Of a stretch of DNA of 64,000 nt, positions 10,836 to 22,337 are shown piece after piece. Numbering within the stretch: the first letter of the stretch is position 1; every line of letters begins with the position of its first letter. This stretch comes from Pseudomonadota bacterium (GTDB lineage Bacteria > Pseudomonadota > Gammaproteobacteria > Acidiferrobacterales > UBA6901). The notes beneath the pieces are model-generated. The model did not search any database, was not told the origin of the DNA, and worked only from the letters and a program-made list of their open reading frames with translations. The stretch covers positions 1 to 64,000 of the forward strand of contig DAHXOO010000009.1 in assembly GCA_027364845.1 (NCBI GenBank), read 5' to 3'. The translations under genes were made by a program, and so were the position numbers.

Positions 10836-11843
10836 CTAGCGCCGTTCCAGCCGGCGCAGCAGGTCGGCCAGATCTTCGGGCAGGGGCGCTTCGAGCTCTA
10901 GAATGCGTCCCAGCGCCGGATGGTCGAAGCGCAGACGTGCGGCGTGCAGAAACAGGCGCCGCAAACCGAGGGCGTGCGCCCGGGCATTGAATGCCTTGTC
11001 CCCATATTTTTCGTCGCCGGCGATCGGATGCCCGACGTGAGCGGCGTGAACCCGAGCTTGATGGGTTCGCCCAGTGAGCAACTCGATTTCTACCAGAGTG
11101 GCGGCAAAGTCGCTATGCGCCACCCCAACGTAGCGCTGCAGTACGCGAAAGCGGCTGGCTGATTCCTTGCCGGATTCATCAACGTTGACCCGGCGTTCCC
11201 CGGAACGGAGTTCGTACTTGCGCAAAGGCGCAGTCACGGTGCGTACCCCACCGCTCCAACTTCCAGCAAGCAACGCCTGATAGCGCTTGTCGACTTGCCC
11301 GTCGCGCAACATCGCATGCAGGCGCAGCAGAACACTCCGCTTCTTGGCGACCAGCAGACAACCCGAGGTATCGCGGTCGAGCCGGTGCACCAGCTCGAGC
11401 GAGCGCGCCTGCGGGCGCAGCCGGCGCAGCATCTCAATCAGCCCGAGGCTCACCCCACTGCCACCATGCACCGCCAGGCCAGCAGGCTTGTCTATGGCTA
11501 TCAGCGCTTCATCCTCATACAGGATGCGCTGTTCGAGCCAGGCATATTGCGCACCGTCCTGGGTCGACGCCTGCAGCCGCGCCTGGTTCTGAGAGGTCCG
11601 CACCGGCGGAATGCGCACTATGTCGCCGGAGCGGATACGGTAGTCTGCGCGGCTGCGGCCTTTATTAATGCGTACCTCGCCGCGCCTGAGGAGCCGGTAG
11701 ATATGAGTCCTCGGCACCCCTTTCAGCTGGGCAATCAGGAAGTTATCCAGACGTTGCCCGGTGTGTTCGTCGTCCACCTGCACCTGCCTGACGCGCGAAA
11801 CGGGCTCAGGCCGTATTGCCTTTTTGGCTGCTGACATGGGCAA
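10836..11843 (-). CDS. rluC: 23S rRNA pseudouridine synthase RluC
   Basis: S4 domain then LVHRLDRDTSGCLLVAK; upstream of and divergent from rne. Confidence 0.92.
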   Translation of the reverse strand: MPMSAAKKAIRPEPVSRVRQVQVDDEHTGQRLDNFLIAQLKGVPRTHIYRLLRRGEVRINKGRSRADYRIRSGDIVRIPPVRTSQNQARLQASTQDGAQYAWLEQRILYEDEALIAIDKPAGLAVHGGSGVSLGLIEMLRRLRPQARSLELVHRLDRDTSGCLLVAKKRSVLLRLHAMLRDGQVDKRYQALLAGSWSGGVRTVTAPLRKYELRSGERRVNVDESGKESASRFRVLQRYVGVAHSDFAATLVEIELLTGRTHQARVHAAHVGHPIAGDEKYGDKAFNARAHALGLRRLFLHAARLRFDHPALGRILELEAPLPEDLADLLRRLERR

Positions 11844-12256
11844 AAATGATAACAGATTTGCAGGGATAGCGATGCGCTGTTATAGTGAGAACCGTGCCAC
11901 CAGCGCGTCTTGGACATGCTGCGAGGTGCGATGTTGTTCGTTTTTTGCCGGTTTTTGTACCAGGCGCAAGCCTGTTACCGGCCGCAACCGGGATCTTGTC
12001 TGGCTGGCAGCACGTCCGGCAGACCGTAGCCCGGAAGGCCAACTATAGGGTTCCGCACCGCTCACCCGACCGAAGTGGTGCAACGAATAAGACGCCACGG
12101 GACGTAGCGGCCCGGGCGGTAACCACCGCACCCCCATGGGCCGGGCCAATATGAATGTCATGGCCGGCGGGGTGTCATGCCCGTTTTTTTGCTGGCTCCG
12201 GGTGGTCGTCCGCTGGGGTGCCGCATATTGCGCCGGGCGTCAGGAATTTTGGATCA

Positions 12257-14557
12257 ATGAAAAGAATGTTGTTCAACGCAACTCACTCCGAAGAGTTGCG
12301 CGTAGCTATTGTCGACGGTCAGAAACTCATCGATCTCGACATCGAATCTTCCAGCCATCAGCAGAAGAAGGGCAATATCTATAAAGGCAAGGTGACTCGC
12401 GTCGAGCCCAGCCTGGAAGCAGCCTTTGTCGATTATGGGTCCGAGCGCCAGGGTTTTCTGCCGCTCAAAGAAATATCCCGAATGTATTTCCGGGATTATG
12501 ACAACAAGACCCCGATGGCGCAGGTGCGCATCAAGGACGTGATCAAAGAAGGCCAGGAACTGGTCGTACAGGTGGAGAAAGAGGAACGAGGCAGCAAGGG
12601 TGCAGCGCTCACCACTTTCATCAGCCTGGCGGGACGCTACCTGGTCCTCATGCCGAATAACCCCAAAGGCGGAGGCATCTCACGCCGCATCGAGGGTGAG
12701 GAACGCGCTGAAATGCGGGAGGCTATGGCGCAACTGAAGATTCCCGAGGATTATGCCGTCATCATACGGACCGCGGGCATCGGCAAGAGCGCCGAAGAGC
12801 TCCAGTGGGATCTCGATTACCTGATTCATCTGTGGGACGCGATCAGCAAGGCGGCTCAGGAGCGTACGGCTCCATTCCTGATCTATCAGGAGAGCAATCT
12901 CGTGATCCGCGCGATCCGCGATTACCTGCGCCAGGATATCGGCGAGATTCTGATCGACAATCCCGAGGTTCACGAACGCGCGCTCAAGTTCATGCAGCAG
13001 GTTATGCCGCAGAGCCTGAACAGGCTGAAACTGTACCAGGACGAAACTCCGCTGTTCTCGCGCTTCCAGATCGAGCATCAGATCGAGTCGGCGTTTTCAC
13101 GCGAAGTCCGTCTGGAATCCGGCGGCGCAGTCGTGTTCGATCATACCGAAGCGCTTGTGACTATCGATGTGAACTCGGCGCGCGCCACAAAAGGTGCGGA
13201 CATCGAGGAAACCGCCCTCAATACGAATCTCGAGGCAGCCGAGGAGATCGCACGGCAGCTGCGTCTGCGTGATCTGGGTGGCCTGATCGTGATCGATTTC
13301 ATCGATATGACTCCGGCACGCAACCAGCGCGCCGTGGAGAACCAGCTGATCGAGGCGCTGAAGGCTGACCGGGCGCGAGTGCAGGTTGGCCGTATCTCAC
13401 GCTTCGGTTTGCTCGAAATGTCGCGTCAGCGGTTGCGCCCCTCACTGGGGGAGTCGAGCTCTCTGGTCTGCCCGCGTTGCGACGGCACCGGCCATGTTCG
13501 CAGCGTACAGTCCTCGGCACTGCATGTGTTGCGCTTCATCCAGGAAGAAGCAATGAAGGAGAACACTGCGGCGCTGCATGTCCATCTTCCGGTGGAAACT
13601 GCGACCTTCCTGCTCAATGAGAAACGTCACGAGATCAACATCATCGAGACCCGCCTTGGGACTCCAGTGGTGATCATCCCCGACCCGGAGATGGAAACTC
13701 CGCACTACCACGTGCGCCGACTGCGTGGCGAGGAGTATGAAACGGAGGTCGATACACCGAGCTACGAAGTTGAACTCAAGGAGGACGAGGAAGAGGAACC
13801 GCGCCATGCCCGCCCCGTCGCTAACCCGGTCGCAGAGAAACCAGCAGTTGGCCAGATCGCACATGCGGCCGCACCGGTTGCCGCGACTCCGGCCCCGGCA
13901 CCCAGTGAAGGCATGCTGAAACGAATTGCGCGACGGCTGTTCGGAACTGCTGAACCGGAAGTTGCCAAGGTCGCGGAGCGACCACGCGAAACGCCAGCGC
14001 CGCGATCACCGGCGCGCCCGGCCCATGCGCGGCGCCCTGAGTCACGCGAGAAACGCACTCCCCGGCCAGCCCACCCCAGCCAGCAGCGCGTGAACGAATC
14101 CCGTCCGGTAGAAAACCGGCCTGTATCCACACCCGCACCTGCGCCAGGCCATGAAGCGACGCGTTCCGGTGCCGTACCTAAAGAGCGGCCCGAAGGCAGT
14201 CGAGGACGGCGTGGACGGCGTGGACGGCGCAGGCCCACATCATCGCGTCACGACGAGGCGGGAAATCAGTCGGCGACGACGGAACTTGCAACAACCGAGG
14301 GTGCTCCGGGTTCGGTCGAACGCGCGCATAGTCCGGCTCCAGCAAGCCACGAAACCAGTTCGGGTCCGGGTCGGTCTTACCCCAGTCACAAGACGGAGGA
14401 ACACCCTGCCCTACCGACTCCAGTACCTGCCAGTGAGGATCGAGGATCACCGCACGAGGCGGCACCGCCTATGCCCGTGTCGGCACCCGCGATAGTACAG
14501 GTCGAAACCCATGTCGCTGCAGAATCGACACAGTCAGGCTCCAAAACCGACAGCTGA
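12257..14557 (+). CDS. rne: ribonuclease E
   Basis: [31 protein letters not shown]..., VPRxD-type Zn-link [11 protein letters not shown], Arg-rich C-terminal region ([12 protein letters not shown]). The ATG at 12257 is internal to the track ORF (12155). Confidence 0.95.
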   Translation: MKRMLFNATHSEELRVAIVDGQKLIDLDIESSSHQQKKGNIYKGKVTRVEPSLEAAFVDYGSERQGFLPLKEISRMYFRDYDNKTPMAQVRIKDVIKEGQELVVQVEKEERGSKGAALTTFISLAGRYLVLMPNNPKGGGISRRIEGEERAEMREAMAQLKIPEDYAVIIRTAGIGKSAEELQWDLDYLIHLWDAISKAAQERTAPFLIYQESNLVIRAIRDYLRQDIGEILIDNPEVHERALKFMQQVMPQSLNRLKLYQDETPLFSRFQIEHQIESAFSREVRLESGGAVVFDHTEALVTIDVNSARATKGADIEETALNTNLEAAEEIARQLRLRDLGGLIVIDFIDMTPARNQRAVENQLIEALKADRARVQVGRISRFGLLEMSRQRLRPSLGESSSLVCPRCDGTGHVRSVQSSALHVLRFIQEEAMKENTAALHVHLPVETATFLLNEKRHEINIIETRLGTPVVIIPDPEMETPHYHVRRLRGEEYETEVDTPSYEVELKEDEEEEPRHARPVANPVAEKPAVGQIAHAAAPVAATPAPAPSEGMLKRIARRLFGTAEPEVAKVAERPRETPAPRSPARPAHARRPESREKRTPRPAHPSQQRVNESRPVENRPVSTPAPAPGHEATRSGAVPKERPEGSRGRRGRRGRRRPTSSRHDEAGNQSATTELATTEGAPGSVERAHSPAPASHETSSGPGRSYPSHKTEEHPALPTPVPASEDRGSPHEAAPPMPVSAPAIVQVETHVAAESTQSGSKTDS

Positions 14558-17500
14558 TGCAGGCAGCGAGCACGGACCAGCTCGATCGGCGCCACGGCAG
14601 GATGCCGCCGTACTGAAGGAGGAATGGTGCGGGACGGTGCCATTTGTTCGCAGCGTCTGCTGCCAAGGTCGGGATTGTTGGCGCGAAGTCGGCGCTAGCA
14701 CTGGCGGGGGCGTATAGCGCAAGCGATCGGCGTTGTGACTTGCTGCGATATGTGCGCCACCTGCGACGATCACGGGCACCAGTACTACCGCCGCAAGCCG
14801 TTCCGGTCGCAATTGATCATGCGACTGGTATTCGTAGGCAATGGCAAATGCGGCAACCCAGGCCACGCCGAAGCTCAATCCGCCCAGCACGTCCGATAGC
14901 CAGTGCGCGCCGAGGTAGATCCGCGAGAGTGCGATCAGGCCAATCAGCGTGGAGGTAATGAATATGACCCACCTGCGCAAGGCGGGTCGAGCCTGGCGGC
15001 ACAGCAGGAATGCCAGAAAGCCGTAGACGACCGCGCTCATCGTGGTATGGCCGCTCGGAAAAGAGAACTGTTCGGCCCCGCTGTAGAAAGTCCCGGGGCG
15101 CTGTCGATGAAGCGCCAGCTTCAACACGTTTGCCAGCACTTCTGCAATACCAATGGCAGCGAGCCAGTATCCTGCCGTCATCCACAGCCGGCGGATGAGA
15201 AACCACGCCAACGCAACGAGAATCACGGGCAGCAGCACCTGCACATCCCCCAGCTCGGTGGCGACAATCATTACTCGGTCCATTGCAGGGGTGCGCAGCG
15301 ACTGCAGCAGGTGATAGACGAAAGCATCCACGTCGACTAGCCGGGCGTGACTGATGACGTCCTCCAGTACACCGAAGAACAGCCACGTACCCCCGATGAC
15401 AAGCGCTGCCGCGATGGCCAGAAGCCATTTCGGACTTTCCTCGCCGAGCAGCCATTCCGCGATATCCTTAATCCGGAGCGGGCGGCCTTTCATTGACTTT
15501 GATGGAGGATGGGCAGCAATTGTCGAACTCCAGTGCAAGCCACTGACAGCTACGATGATAACCGCGCCCATGACCAGCCATGCTCCCGGCGACAAGATTT
15601 CCAACGCGAAGAATACACGCAGTGATGGCACACTGAGCACCGTCGCGAATGTGGCCACCGTTCCGCCGAGCACAAGCCAGCGAGCCGGTTTGAGCGGCCG
15701 CGCCACGATCGCGAGAACCCATGTGGCGACTGCAAACAGGACAACTGTCGCAGCGGTTCGGTCTTCGCCCAAGCTCGCGCCCAAGTCGGTACGAAAAAGC
15801 GCATAGACCGCAAACGTCGCGCCGGCGACGAACAGACCGCTGAGCACGGCAAAGCGCAGAACACGCTCGACGAAACCGGGACGCGCGCGCTGCGCGTTCT
15901 GTTCGAGCGACAGGAAGAAAGCGGGGATTCCGATCGTCAACGCCCCGACCAGGGTGAGGTGCCGAGGCAGAAACGGGAACGTGACGTCGGCGATGCCGAC
16001 AGCAAGTGCCAGAATCATCGCGTAGACGGTCTTGGTCAGGAACAGAGCTGCCAGCCGCTCGACATTGCCGATCACACGGCGGCCCTCGGCGATGACCGAG
16101 GGCAGGCTGGCGAAGCAATTGTCGAGCAGCACAAGGTGGGAAACGGCCCGGGCAGCCGCGGCACCGGCGCCCATCGCGATACCGATGTCAGCACGCTTAA
16201 GCCCAAGAACGTCGTTTACTCCATCGCCCACCATCGCAACCATGTGACCGTTTTCCTGCAGTGATGCAATGAATGACCGCTTCTGCTGCGGCGATAGCCG
16301 CCCGAAAACCGAGTGCGTCTCCGCCAGACTGGCAAACGCTTCCGAGTTCTGCGATAACGCTCGCGCGTCGATGGGATCATTACCGTGTGTGATTCCAAGC
16401 TGAGTAGCGACCCGGCTGACCGTGACCGGATGGTCACCGGAAATCACCTTGATCGTGATGCCCTGTGATTCGAAATAGCGCAGCGTCTCGGCGGCATCAG
16501 TGCGAACCTGTTCAGTCAACAGCACGAAGGCAACGGGGTCGAGTTCGTCCGGCAGCCGGTCGGACGCAAGACCGTGGCCAGTTCTGGCAAGGAGCAGCAC
16601 GCGTTGCCCCGACTGGACGTGTTCCTCCGCGCGTTGCCGCACGGACTCGCTACCAGGGATACCGTCCAACAACACTTCGGGAGCGCCGAGTACCCAGGTG
16701 CCGAGTTCATGCAGGGCTGCGCCGCTCCATTTGCGCGCCGACGAGAAAGAAACGAAACTGCTGACGGCATGAGGCTGCTCCTCGGGATAAGCACGTCCGA
16801 TCGCCAGCAAGGTGGCATTCGGCTTCGACTCAGCTATGGCAAGGGCAGCAAGCGCGCGCGTCGCATCGGGATGCTCACCGCGCAACATCTCGACGCGCTC
16901 GACCCGGGGTTCGCGCTCCGTCAGCGTCCCAGTCTTGTCAAGACAGATGACATCGACCCTGGCCAGAGTTTCGGTCGCGGAAAGATCTTGGACCAGCGTT
17001 TGGTGGTGGGCCAGTCTGATGGCTCCCACTGCCAGCGCAAGACTGGTCAACAGCACCAGTCCCTCCGGAACCATCGCGACCACGCCAGCGGCAGAGAACA
17101 GCAGTGCGCTGACGATCGCTCCTTGAATCACAAATTGACTGGTAAAAAGGAGCGCGGCGGTAGGCACGATGGCCCATGTGATGTAGCGCAGAATCTGATC
17201 TATCCCTGCCCGCAGCTCGGAATGCGCCAGACTGAACTGTTTGGCTTCGCCGGCAAGGCGCTGACCATAGGATGAAGCCCCAACGCGTGTTGCACGGCAA
17301 CGGCCGCTGCCGGCGACCACGAAGCTTCCCGATAGCACTTCTTCACCGGACTGTTTGAAGACAGCCACCGACTCGCCGGTTAGAAGGGATTCGTCGACTT
17401 CGAGTCCCGCAGCAGCGAGCAATACACCATCGACAACCACTTGATCGCCGCCCGCCAATTCCAGGATATCATCCAGAACGATCTCCGCCGTTGGGATGTC

Positions 17501-17845
17501 TATGCTTTTCCCGGCACGCACCGCGCGAGCTTTGGGCTGACTCACCAACGTGAGATGATCGAGCGTCCATTTAGCGCGCAGTTCCTGGACGATTCCTATC
17601 AGGGCATTGACGATAAGAACCCCCCCAAACAGAGAATCCTGCCAAGGGCCAGTCATCAGAACCACGACAAACAGCGTCCCCAGAAGTGCGTTGAAGCGGG
17701 TAAAAATATTGGCGCGCACGATTTCCAACGCTGTGCGGCTTGCCAGCACCACGACGCGATTCACATCGCCGCGTTCAATACGCGCCCGTACCTCTGAATC
17801 AGTGAGTCCATGAAATTCTGTTGGCAGTGCCTTGTCTGTGGTCAT
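14534..17845 (-). CDS. HAD-IC family P-type cation ATPase with fused C-terminal PAP2 (phosphatidic acid phosphatase type 2) domain
   Basis: [46 protein letters not shown], then [13 protein letters not shown]...FPSGHTTMS...[19 protein letters not shown]2 motifs in one continuous frame. Confidence 0.9.
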   Translation of the reverse strand: MTTDKALPTEFHGLTDSEVRARIERGDVNRVVVLASRTALEIVRANIFTRFNALLGTLFVVVLMTGPWQDSLFGGVLIVNALIGIVQELRAKWTLDHLTLVSQPKARAVRAGKSIDIPTAEIVLDDILELAGGDQVVVDGVLLAAAGLEVDESLLTGESVAVFKQSGEEVLSGSFVVAGSGRCRATRVGASSYGQRLAGEAKQFSLAHSELRAGIDQILRYITWAIVPTAALLFTSQFVIQGAIVSALLFSAAGVVAMVPEGLVLLTSLALAVGAIRLAHHQTLVQDLSATETLARVDVICLDKTGTLTEREPRVERVEMLRGEHPDATRALAALAIAESKPNATLLAIGRAYPEEQPHAVSSFVSFSSARKWSGAALHELGTWVLGAPEVLLDGIPGSESVRQRAEEHVQSGQRVLLLARTGHGLASDRLPDELDPVAFVLLTEQVRTDAAETLRYFESQGITIKVISGDHPVTVSRVATQLGITHGNDPIDARALSQNSEAFASLAETHSVFGRLSPQQKRSFIASLQENGHMVAMVGDGVNDVLGLKRADIGIAMGAGAAAARAVSHLVLLDNCFASLPSVIAEGRRVIGNVERLAALFLTKTVYAMILALAVGIADVTFPFLPRHLTLVGALTIGIPAFFLSLEQNAQRARPGFVERVLRFAVLSGLFVAGATFAVYALFRTDLGASLGEDRTAATVVLFAVATWVLAIVARPLKPARWLVLGGTVATFATVLSVPSLRVFFALEILSPGAWLVMGAVIIVAVSGLHWSSTIAAHPPSKSMKGRPLRIKDIAEWLLGEESPKWLLAIAAALVIGGTWLFFGVLEDVISHARLVDVDAFVYHLLQSLRTPAMDRVMIVATELGDVQVLLPVILVALAWFLIRRLWMTAGYWLAAIGIAEVLANVLKLALHRQRPGTFYSGAEQFSFPSGHTTMSAVVYGFLAFLLCRQARPALRRWVIFITSTLIGLIALSRIYLGAHWLSDVLGGLSFGVAWVAAFAIAYEYQSHDQLRPERLAAVVLVPVIVAGGAHIAASHNADRLRYTPPPVLAPTSRQQSRPWQQTLRTNGTVPHHSSFSTAASCRGADRAGPCSLPASAVGFGA

Positions 17846-17957
17846 GCTCAGATGCCTCAGCGCGCTCGGTTACGCACTGCCAGACGATGCAGCTGCTTCG
17901 ACTGTTCCCACCGTGAAAGCAAAAGCAGCACTGCCGTAAGGACGATCGCGTATTTCT

Positions 17958-19310
17958 TCAGCACTGTCCACCCGCAGGCGTGACTCTGTGCATATCGGCA
18001 TTATGAAAACGCCAGGAGACAATCAGCGCGATCACCGCCAGCACTACAAAGGCAAAAAACCCGCCGGCATATCCGCGCGTACCTAAGGCGTCGACCACCG
18101 CGCCGAGAAAGGGTGGCAGGATGAAGCCACCGGTGGCGCCAATCCCTCCAACAAACCCCGATGCGCCACCGGTGGCTTCGGGCACGTATTTCGGCACCAT
18201 GTTGAACACTGCTGCGTTGCCGATGCCCATGCCGAGCGCGATCAACAGTTCACCTGCGAGGCTCATGGAAAAGCTCAGACCCAGAGTGAGCAGCAGCGCC
18301 CCTGCCAGCACAACGGAATACGCAAGCACCGCGGTGCGCTCCCCGCCGAGCTGCTCTGATAGCGCGCCACCGTAAACGCGCATGACGGCCGCGAGCAGCG
18401 AAAAGCCTGCTCCACCCAGGATGCCGGCCCGCACCACACTTACGTGATAGGAATTCACCCAGAAAATGGGAAACCACGCGGTCAACGCAAGGAATCCGCC
18501 GAATGAGATGAAATAGAGTGCCATGAGTCCCCAGGTGCAGGGATTCTCGGCCGCGACAATCACCGTGTGCCACACCGATCCCTTCGGAAAAAGCTCCTCC
18601 CCATGCTGGGTCGCAGCCGTATGGCTTTTTTCCGGATCGATCCCTTCGGCGCGCAGCTGAAAGTAGTACGCGTCGCGTGCGAACAAGGCATAGATGGCGG
18701 CCCCGAAAAGCAGAAACAGCAGCCACGCCAAGTACGATCCGGCGAGCCCCCACTGGTCGATGGCGAGAGGCAGCAGCAACGTAAACAGTCCTGGCGCCAG
18801 ATTTCCGATTCCGCCGTAGACACCGAGGATCACTCCCTGACGACCCTGGGGATACCAGTAGGAGACCTGCCGGATCCCGACCGAAAACGAAGCGACGCCG
18901 CAACCACTCAACAGGCCGAAAAAAAAGATGACGGGATACAGCTGAGAATTGATGGTCCTGGCCGAGACCAGGATGAAAACCAGTCCCCACATTCCGACCA
19001 GCGAAAAACCGAACAGTGTCAGCATCGGCAGGCGGCCCCCTGCCCGGTCGGCCCAGGCGCCGAAAGGAATGCGAAACAGTGAACCTGTAATCTGCGGGGC
19101 TGCGACCAGAAACCCGAGCGCGATCCCGGTGAGGTGCATGTGATCCTGAAACAGCCTGGCAGCCGGCCCAAACAGGGCCACAGCCGCAAACCCCACAAAA
19201 AATCCCCAGGTCGCGAGAGCAAACCCTTTCGCGGGCGTTCCTGACAGGTGGTAACGATGCACCTCGGGCCTTCTTACTCCCGACTGCATAAGGCACCCTC
19301 TACTCTGCAA
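17958..19310 (-). CDS. MFS transporter, NarK/NasA-type nitrate/nitrite porter family
   Basis: 12-TM MFS; FRIPFGAWADRAGGRLPML; GVASFSVGIRQVSYWYPQGRQGVILGVYGGIGNLAPG; NarK-like signature. Start may be 19289. Confidence 0.8.
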   Translation of the reverse strand: MQSRGCLMQSGVRRPEVHRYHLSGTPAKGFALATWGFFVGFAAVALFGPAARLFQDHMHLTGIALGFLVAAPQITGSLFRIPFGAWADRAGGRLPMLTLFGFSLVGMWGLVFILVSARTINSQLYPVIFFFGLLSGCGVASFSVGIRQVSYWYPQGRQGVILGVYGGIGNLAPGLFTLLLPLAIDQWGLAGSYLAWLLFLLFGAAIYALFARDAYYFQLRAEGIDPEKSHTAATQHGEELFPKGSVWHTVIVAAENPCTWGLMALYFISFGGFLALTAWFPIFWVNSYHVSVVRAGILGGAGFSLLAAVMRVYGGALSEQLGGERTAVLAYSVVLAGALLLTLGLSFSMSLAGELLIALGMGIGNAAVFNMVPKYVPEATGGASGFVGGIGATGGFILPPFLGAVVDALGTRGYAGGFFAFVVLAVIALIVSWRFHNADMHRVTPAGGQC

Positions 19311-20592
19311 CCGCAGTGCGGTTCAACCCTCCGAGCCCGTACTTGCATACCGGCTTCCTCGCTGCGCACAGCGTTCGGCATGCTGATGAGCCCCAAATAG
19401 CTCCAACGCGTTCGTGACCGGGAACAAATCAACACTGCCTGCACGCCTGGATCACGCTACCCTGCCATCATCCGGCACCCTCGACTCAATCGGTCGTCGG
19501 CGCACGGCAGCACCGCTTCTGATCGCAGCGGACATGCACAGGGTACTAATGACATTAAATACCCGCTATTACTTACAGTAAAATCAATTTGTTACATATA
19601 TATTATTAAAAATAACATTAACTTAGTATCAGACCGATCAGTCAGGATAATGACATGCCTCAGTGTCACTGTCCCAAAATTGTCTCAAGGTTGTGCCCTG
19701 GGATCCATGACCAGCGTCGTGAAAGACTCCCGGCATTCAGCTCAGGAAGGCTGTCGGACGTTGCGTGCACATGCGCGGCCATGGGATGAGTCGTGCGCTA
19801 CCTCCGCCCCGGACAATATGAAAGTGACCTGGGTGCGGAGAATTCGCTCACGCATGCCATACGGACACCGTCGTGTGGTACTGGGCCTGTGCAGCACCTT
19901 TTGGGCTGAAGCAGCCATCATGGATTCAATCTTATAGCGATGATACCGTGACAACGCTGTTGGCATAAAATCCTGGCTCCGGGGTTCATTCCAGTGACGG
20001 GCACTCCACAGCGAGTCTCGCCGCAGCAGGATCCTGTGTAGCTTTGCGGATGGAAACGGCAAACGTTTGTGCATTTTTTTGCTGCCTGGAGCAAGACATG
20101 GACTTTCCGGAAGCCTTCGATGTCGACCTTCGGTCCGGAGAATTTCTGCCACTGCTGCACGCGCGCGCACTCAGGGTGCTGAAATCCGGACGGGCCCTGT
20201 TCTTTCCCCAGACATGCCGTGCCAGGAATCGTCTGATCGTGGCGCGCAGCTGGCCACCGGTCTCGAAACGCAAGGACGATTGCGTGCTGCATGTCGACGC
20301 CTTTCCGTCTTTGCCCATCGATAGGCGCGGAATCCTGTGTAGGTTCGGCTGCGCCAATGCGTACAGTGCCCTGCGCGTGCGGCGTCCCAGTGAGCCGTTT
20401 GCCGATCATGCTGTCCGATTCGTTCCCGAGATCGCCCATACCTGGCCCGGCGAGGCTTCGCTGCTTCAGCATCAAGGCATCGCCCGAAAACGCAGAAACG
20501 AATACGACCGCACCGTCTTGATGTCGCTACGGATACTCAAACCCCTGATCGCACAGCGGTCCGCTTTGGTACCCCTCGAATAGAGCGCTGGC

Positions 20593-22329
20593 GTGGAACA
20601 ACACGCAGAGGTTCTGAGGGGTGCCCGCTGGCACCTGCGCCAAGCGAGCTGGCAGGATCTGGCAGCCACAGTCCTAGTACTGGGTGTGCTGATTCTCGCG
20701 GGGTCGGGAGTGCGCCAGATGGTCGCGCCCTTGGAAGTTGCGCATCAGATCCGGATCAGCCTGTCGCCCACCGCGCTGCCGCTTTACACTCTGCGCACGA
20801 CGATTCGGATGCTGGCGGCGATTGCAGCCTCGCTGGCGTTCACCTTCATCTACGCCACGCTTGCCGCCAAGAGCCGCCGCGCTGAAATGGTCCTGATCCC
20901 GCTGCTCGACGTGCTGCAGTCCGTGCCGGTCCTCGGATATCTTTCCTTCACAGTGCTTTTCTTCGTCTCGGCGTTTCCGGGCAACCAGCTGGGCCCGGAG
21001 CTTGCTGCCATCTTCGCCATCTTTACCAGCCAGGCCTGGAACATGGCATTCAGCTTCTACCAGTCGCTGCGCACCGTTCCACGCGATCTCGATGAAGCGA
21101 GCCGCAGTCTGCGCTTCTCCGCATGGCAGCGGTTCTGGCGCCTCGAGGTACCGTTCGCCATGCCAGGCCTCGTGTGGAACACCATGATGTCGATGTCGGC
21201 CGGATGGTTCTTTGTCGTCGCCTCCGAGGCGATCACAGTCGATGGCCTGCGCATCAGGCTACCTGGCATCGGTTCCTACGTCGCTGAGGCAATCAGAGAG
21301 CACGATCTGGCGGCAGTTGCCTGGGCAATCGTGGCGATGAGCGCCGCCATTCTTGTTTACGACCAGCTGTTCTTCCGTCCGCTGGTGGCCTGGTCGGAAC
21401 GGTTCCAGTCGGCTCCGACTGCTGTCCCGCTGAAGCCGCGGTCCTGGGTCCTCGATCTGTTTCAGCGTTCCCGCCTGCTGCGGCAGCTCATCGGGCCCGT
21501 CGCGGCGGGCATGGAAACTGCCGCACGCTCCCGACTGTCACTCCCGGCCGGCGTGCGCACACTCGGACGCGGTATGTCCTACAGCCGGATCGCCGACGCG
21601 ATGTGGTACGGCCTGCTGCTTGGTCTCCTCGTCTATGGTCTGACGGAACTTGCCCATTTCACCCGCGTCCAGCTGTCGTGGGATGATGTCGTTATTGCCT
21701 TCCGCAACGGCGCGCTCACTCTGCTTCGCGTCGTTGTCCTCGTGGCGGTGGCAACCGTGGTCTGGGTGCCGATCGGGATTGCCGTAGGTCTTCGACCGAA
21801 ACTGGCAGAAAGGGTACAACCGGCCGCGCAGTTTCTGGCCGCCTTTCCCGCCAACCTTCTTTTCCCGTTGGTGGTGTTTTTCATCGTCCGGTTTAAACTC
21901 GCCCCGGCAGTTTGGCTGAGTCCGCTTATGATCCTTGGGGCACAATGGTACATCCTGTTCAACGTGATTGCCGGCGCAAGCGCGTTTCCGGGCGATCTAC
22001 GCGAGGCTGCCTCCAGTCTGCGCATCCGCGGCTGGCATTGGTGGCGCGACATAATGCTGCCCGGGATCTTCCCCTATTATGTAACGGGCGCAATCACGGC
22101 TTGTGGCGGGGCGTGGAATGCGAGCATCGTCTCGGAGGTGGTCCGCTGGGGACCGACGAAACTCACGGCCGGCGGCCTCGGCGCTTATATCGCGCGCATG
22201 ACCGAGGTCGGCGACTTTCCGCGTGCCGCACTGGGAATCGCGGTCATGTCGACCCTGGTCATCGCCATGAACCGCCTGCTCTGGCGTCCTCTGTACGCCT
22301 TTTCAGAACGGCGCACCCGGCTGGATTGA
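20593..22329 (+). CDS. ABC transporter permease, two fused permease domains (nitrate/sulfonate/taurine class)
   Basis: Two BPD-transp-like halves, each with an EAxxxLR...W...P coupling motif (DEASRSLRFSAWQRFWRLEVPFAMPG; REAASSLRIRGWHWWRDIMLPGIFPYY). GTG start. Confidence 0.85.
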   Translation: MEQHAEVLRGARWHLRQASWQDLAATVLVLGVLILAGSGVRQMVAPLEVAHQIRISLSPTALPLYTLRTTIRMLAAIAASLAFTFIYATLAAKSRRAEMVLIPLLDVLQSVPVLGYLSFTVLFFVSAFPGNQLGPELAAIFAIFTSQAWNMAFSFYQSLRTVPRDLDEASRSLRFSAWQRFWRLEVPFAMPGLVWNTMMSMSAGWFFVVASEAITVDGLRIRLPGIGSYVAEAIREHDLAAVAWAIVAMSAAILVYDQLFFRPLVAWSERFQSAPTAVPLKPRSWVLDLFQRSRLLRQLIGPVAAGMETAARSRLSLPAGVRTLGRGMSYSRIADAMWYGLLLGLLVYGLTELAHFTRVQLSWDDVVIAFRNGALTLLRVVVLVAVATVVWVPIGIAVGLRPKLAERVQPAAQFLAAFPANLLFPLVVFFIVRFKLAPAVWLSPLMILGAQWYILFNVIAGASAFPGDLREAASSLRIRGWHWWRDIMLPGIFPYYVTGAITACGGAWNASIVSEVVRWGPTKLTAGGLGAYIARMTEVGDFPRAALGIAVMSTLVIAMNRLLWRPLYAFSERRTRLD

Positions 22330-22337
22330 GCGCACTC

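Noticed and set aside
20031-20342. Two copies of ATCCTGTGTAG about 300 bp apart (20031-20041 and 20332-20342)
   Set aside because: Only 11 bp with no extended similarity; not enough for a repeat family.
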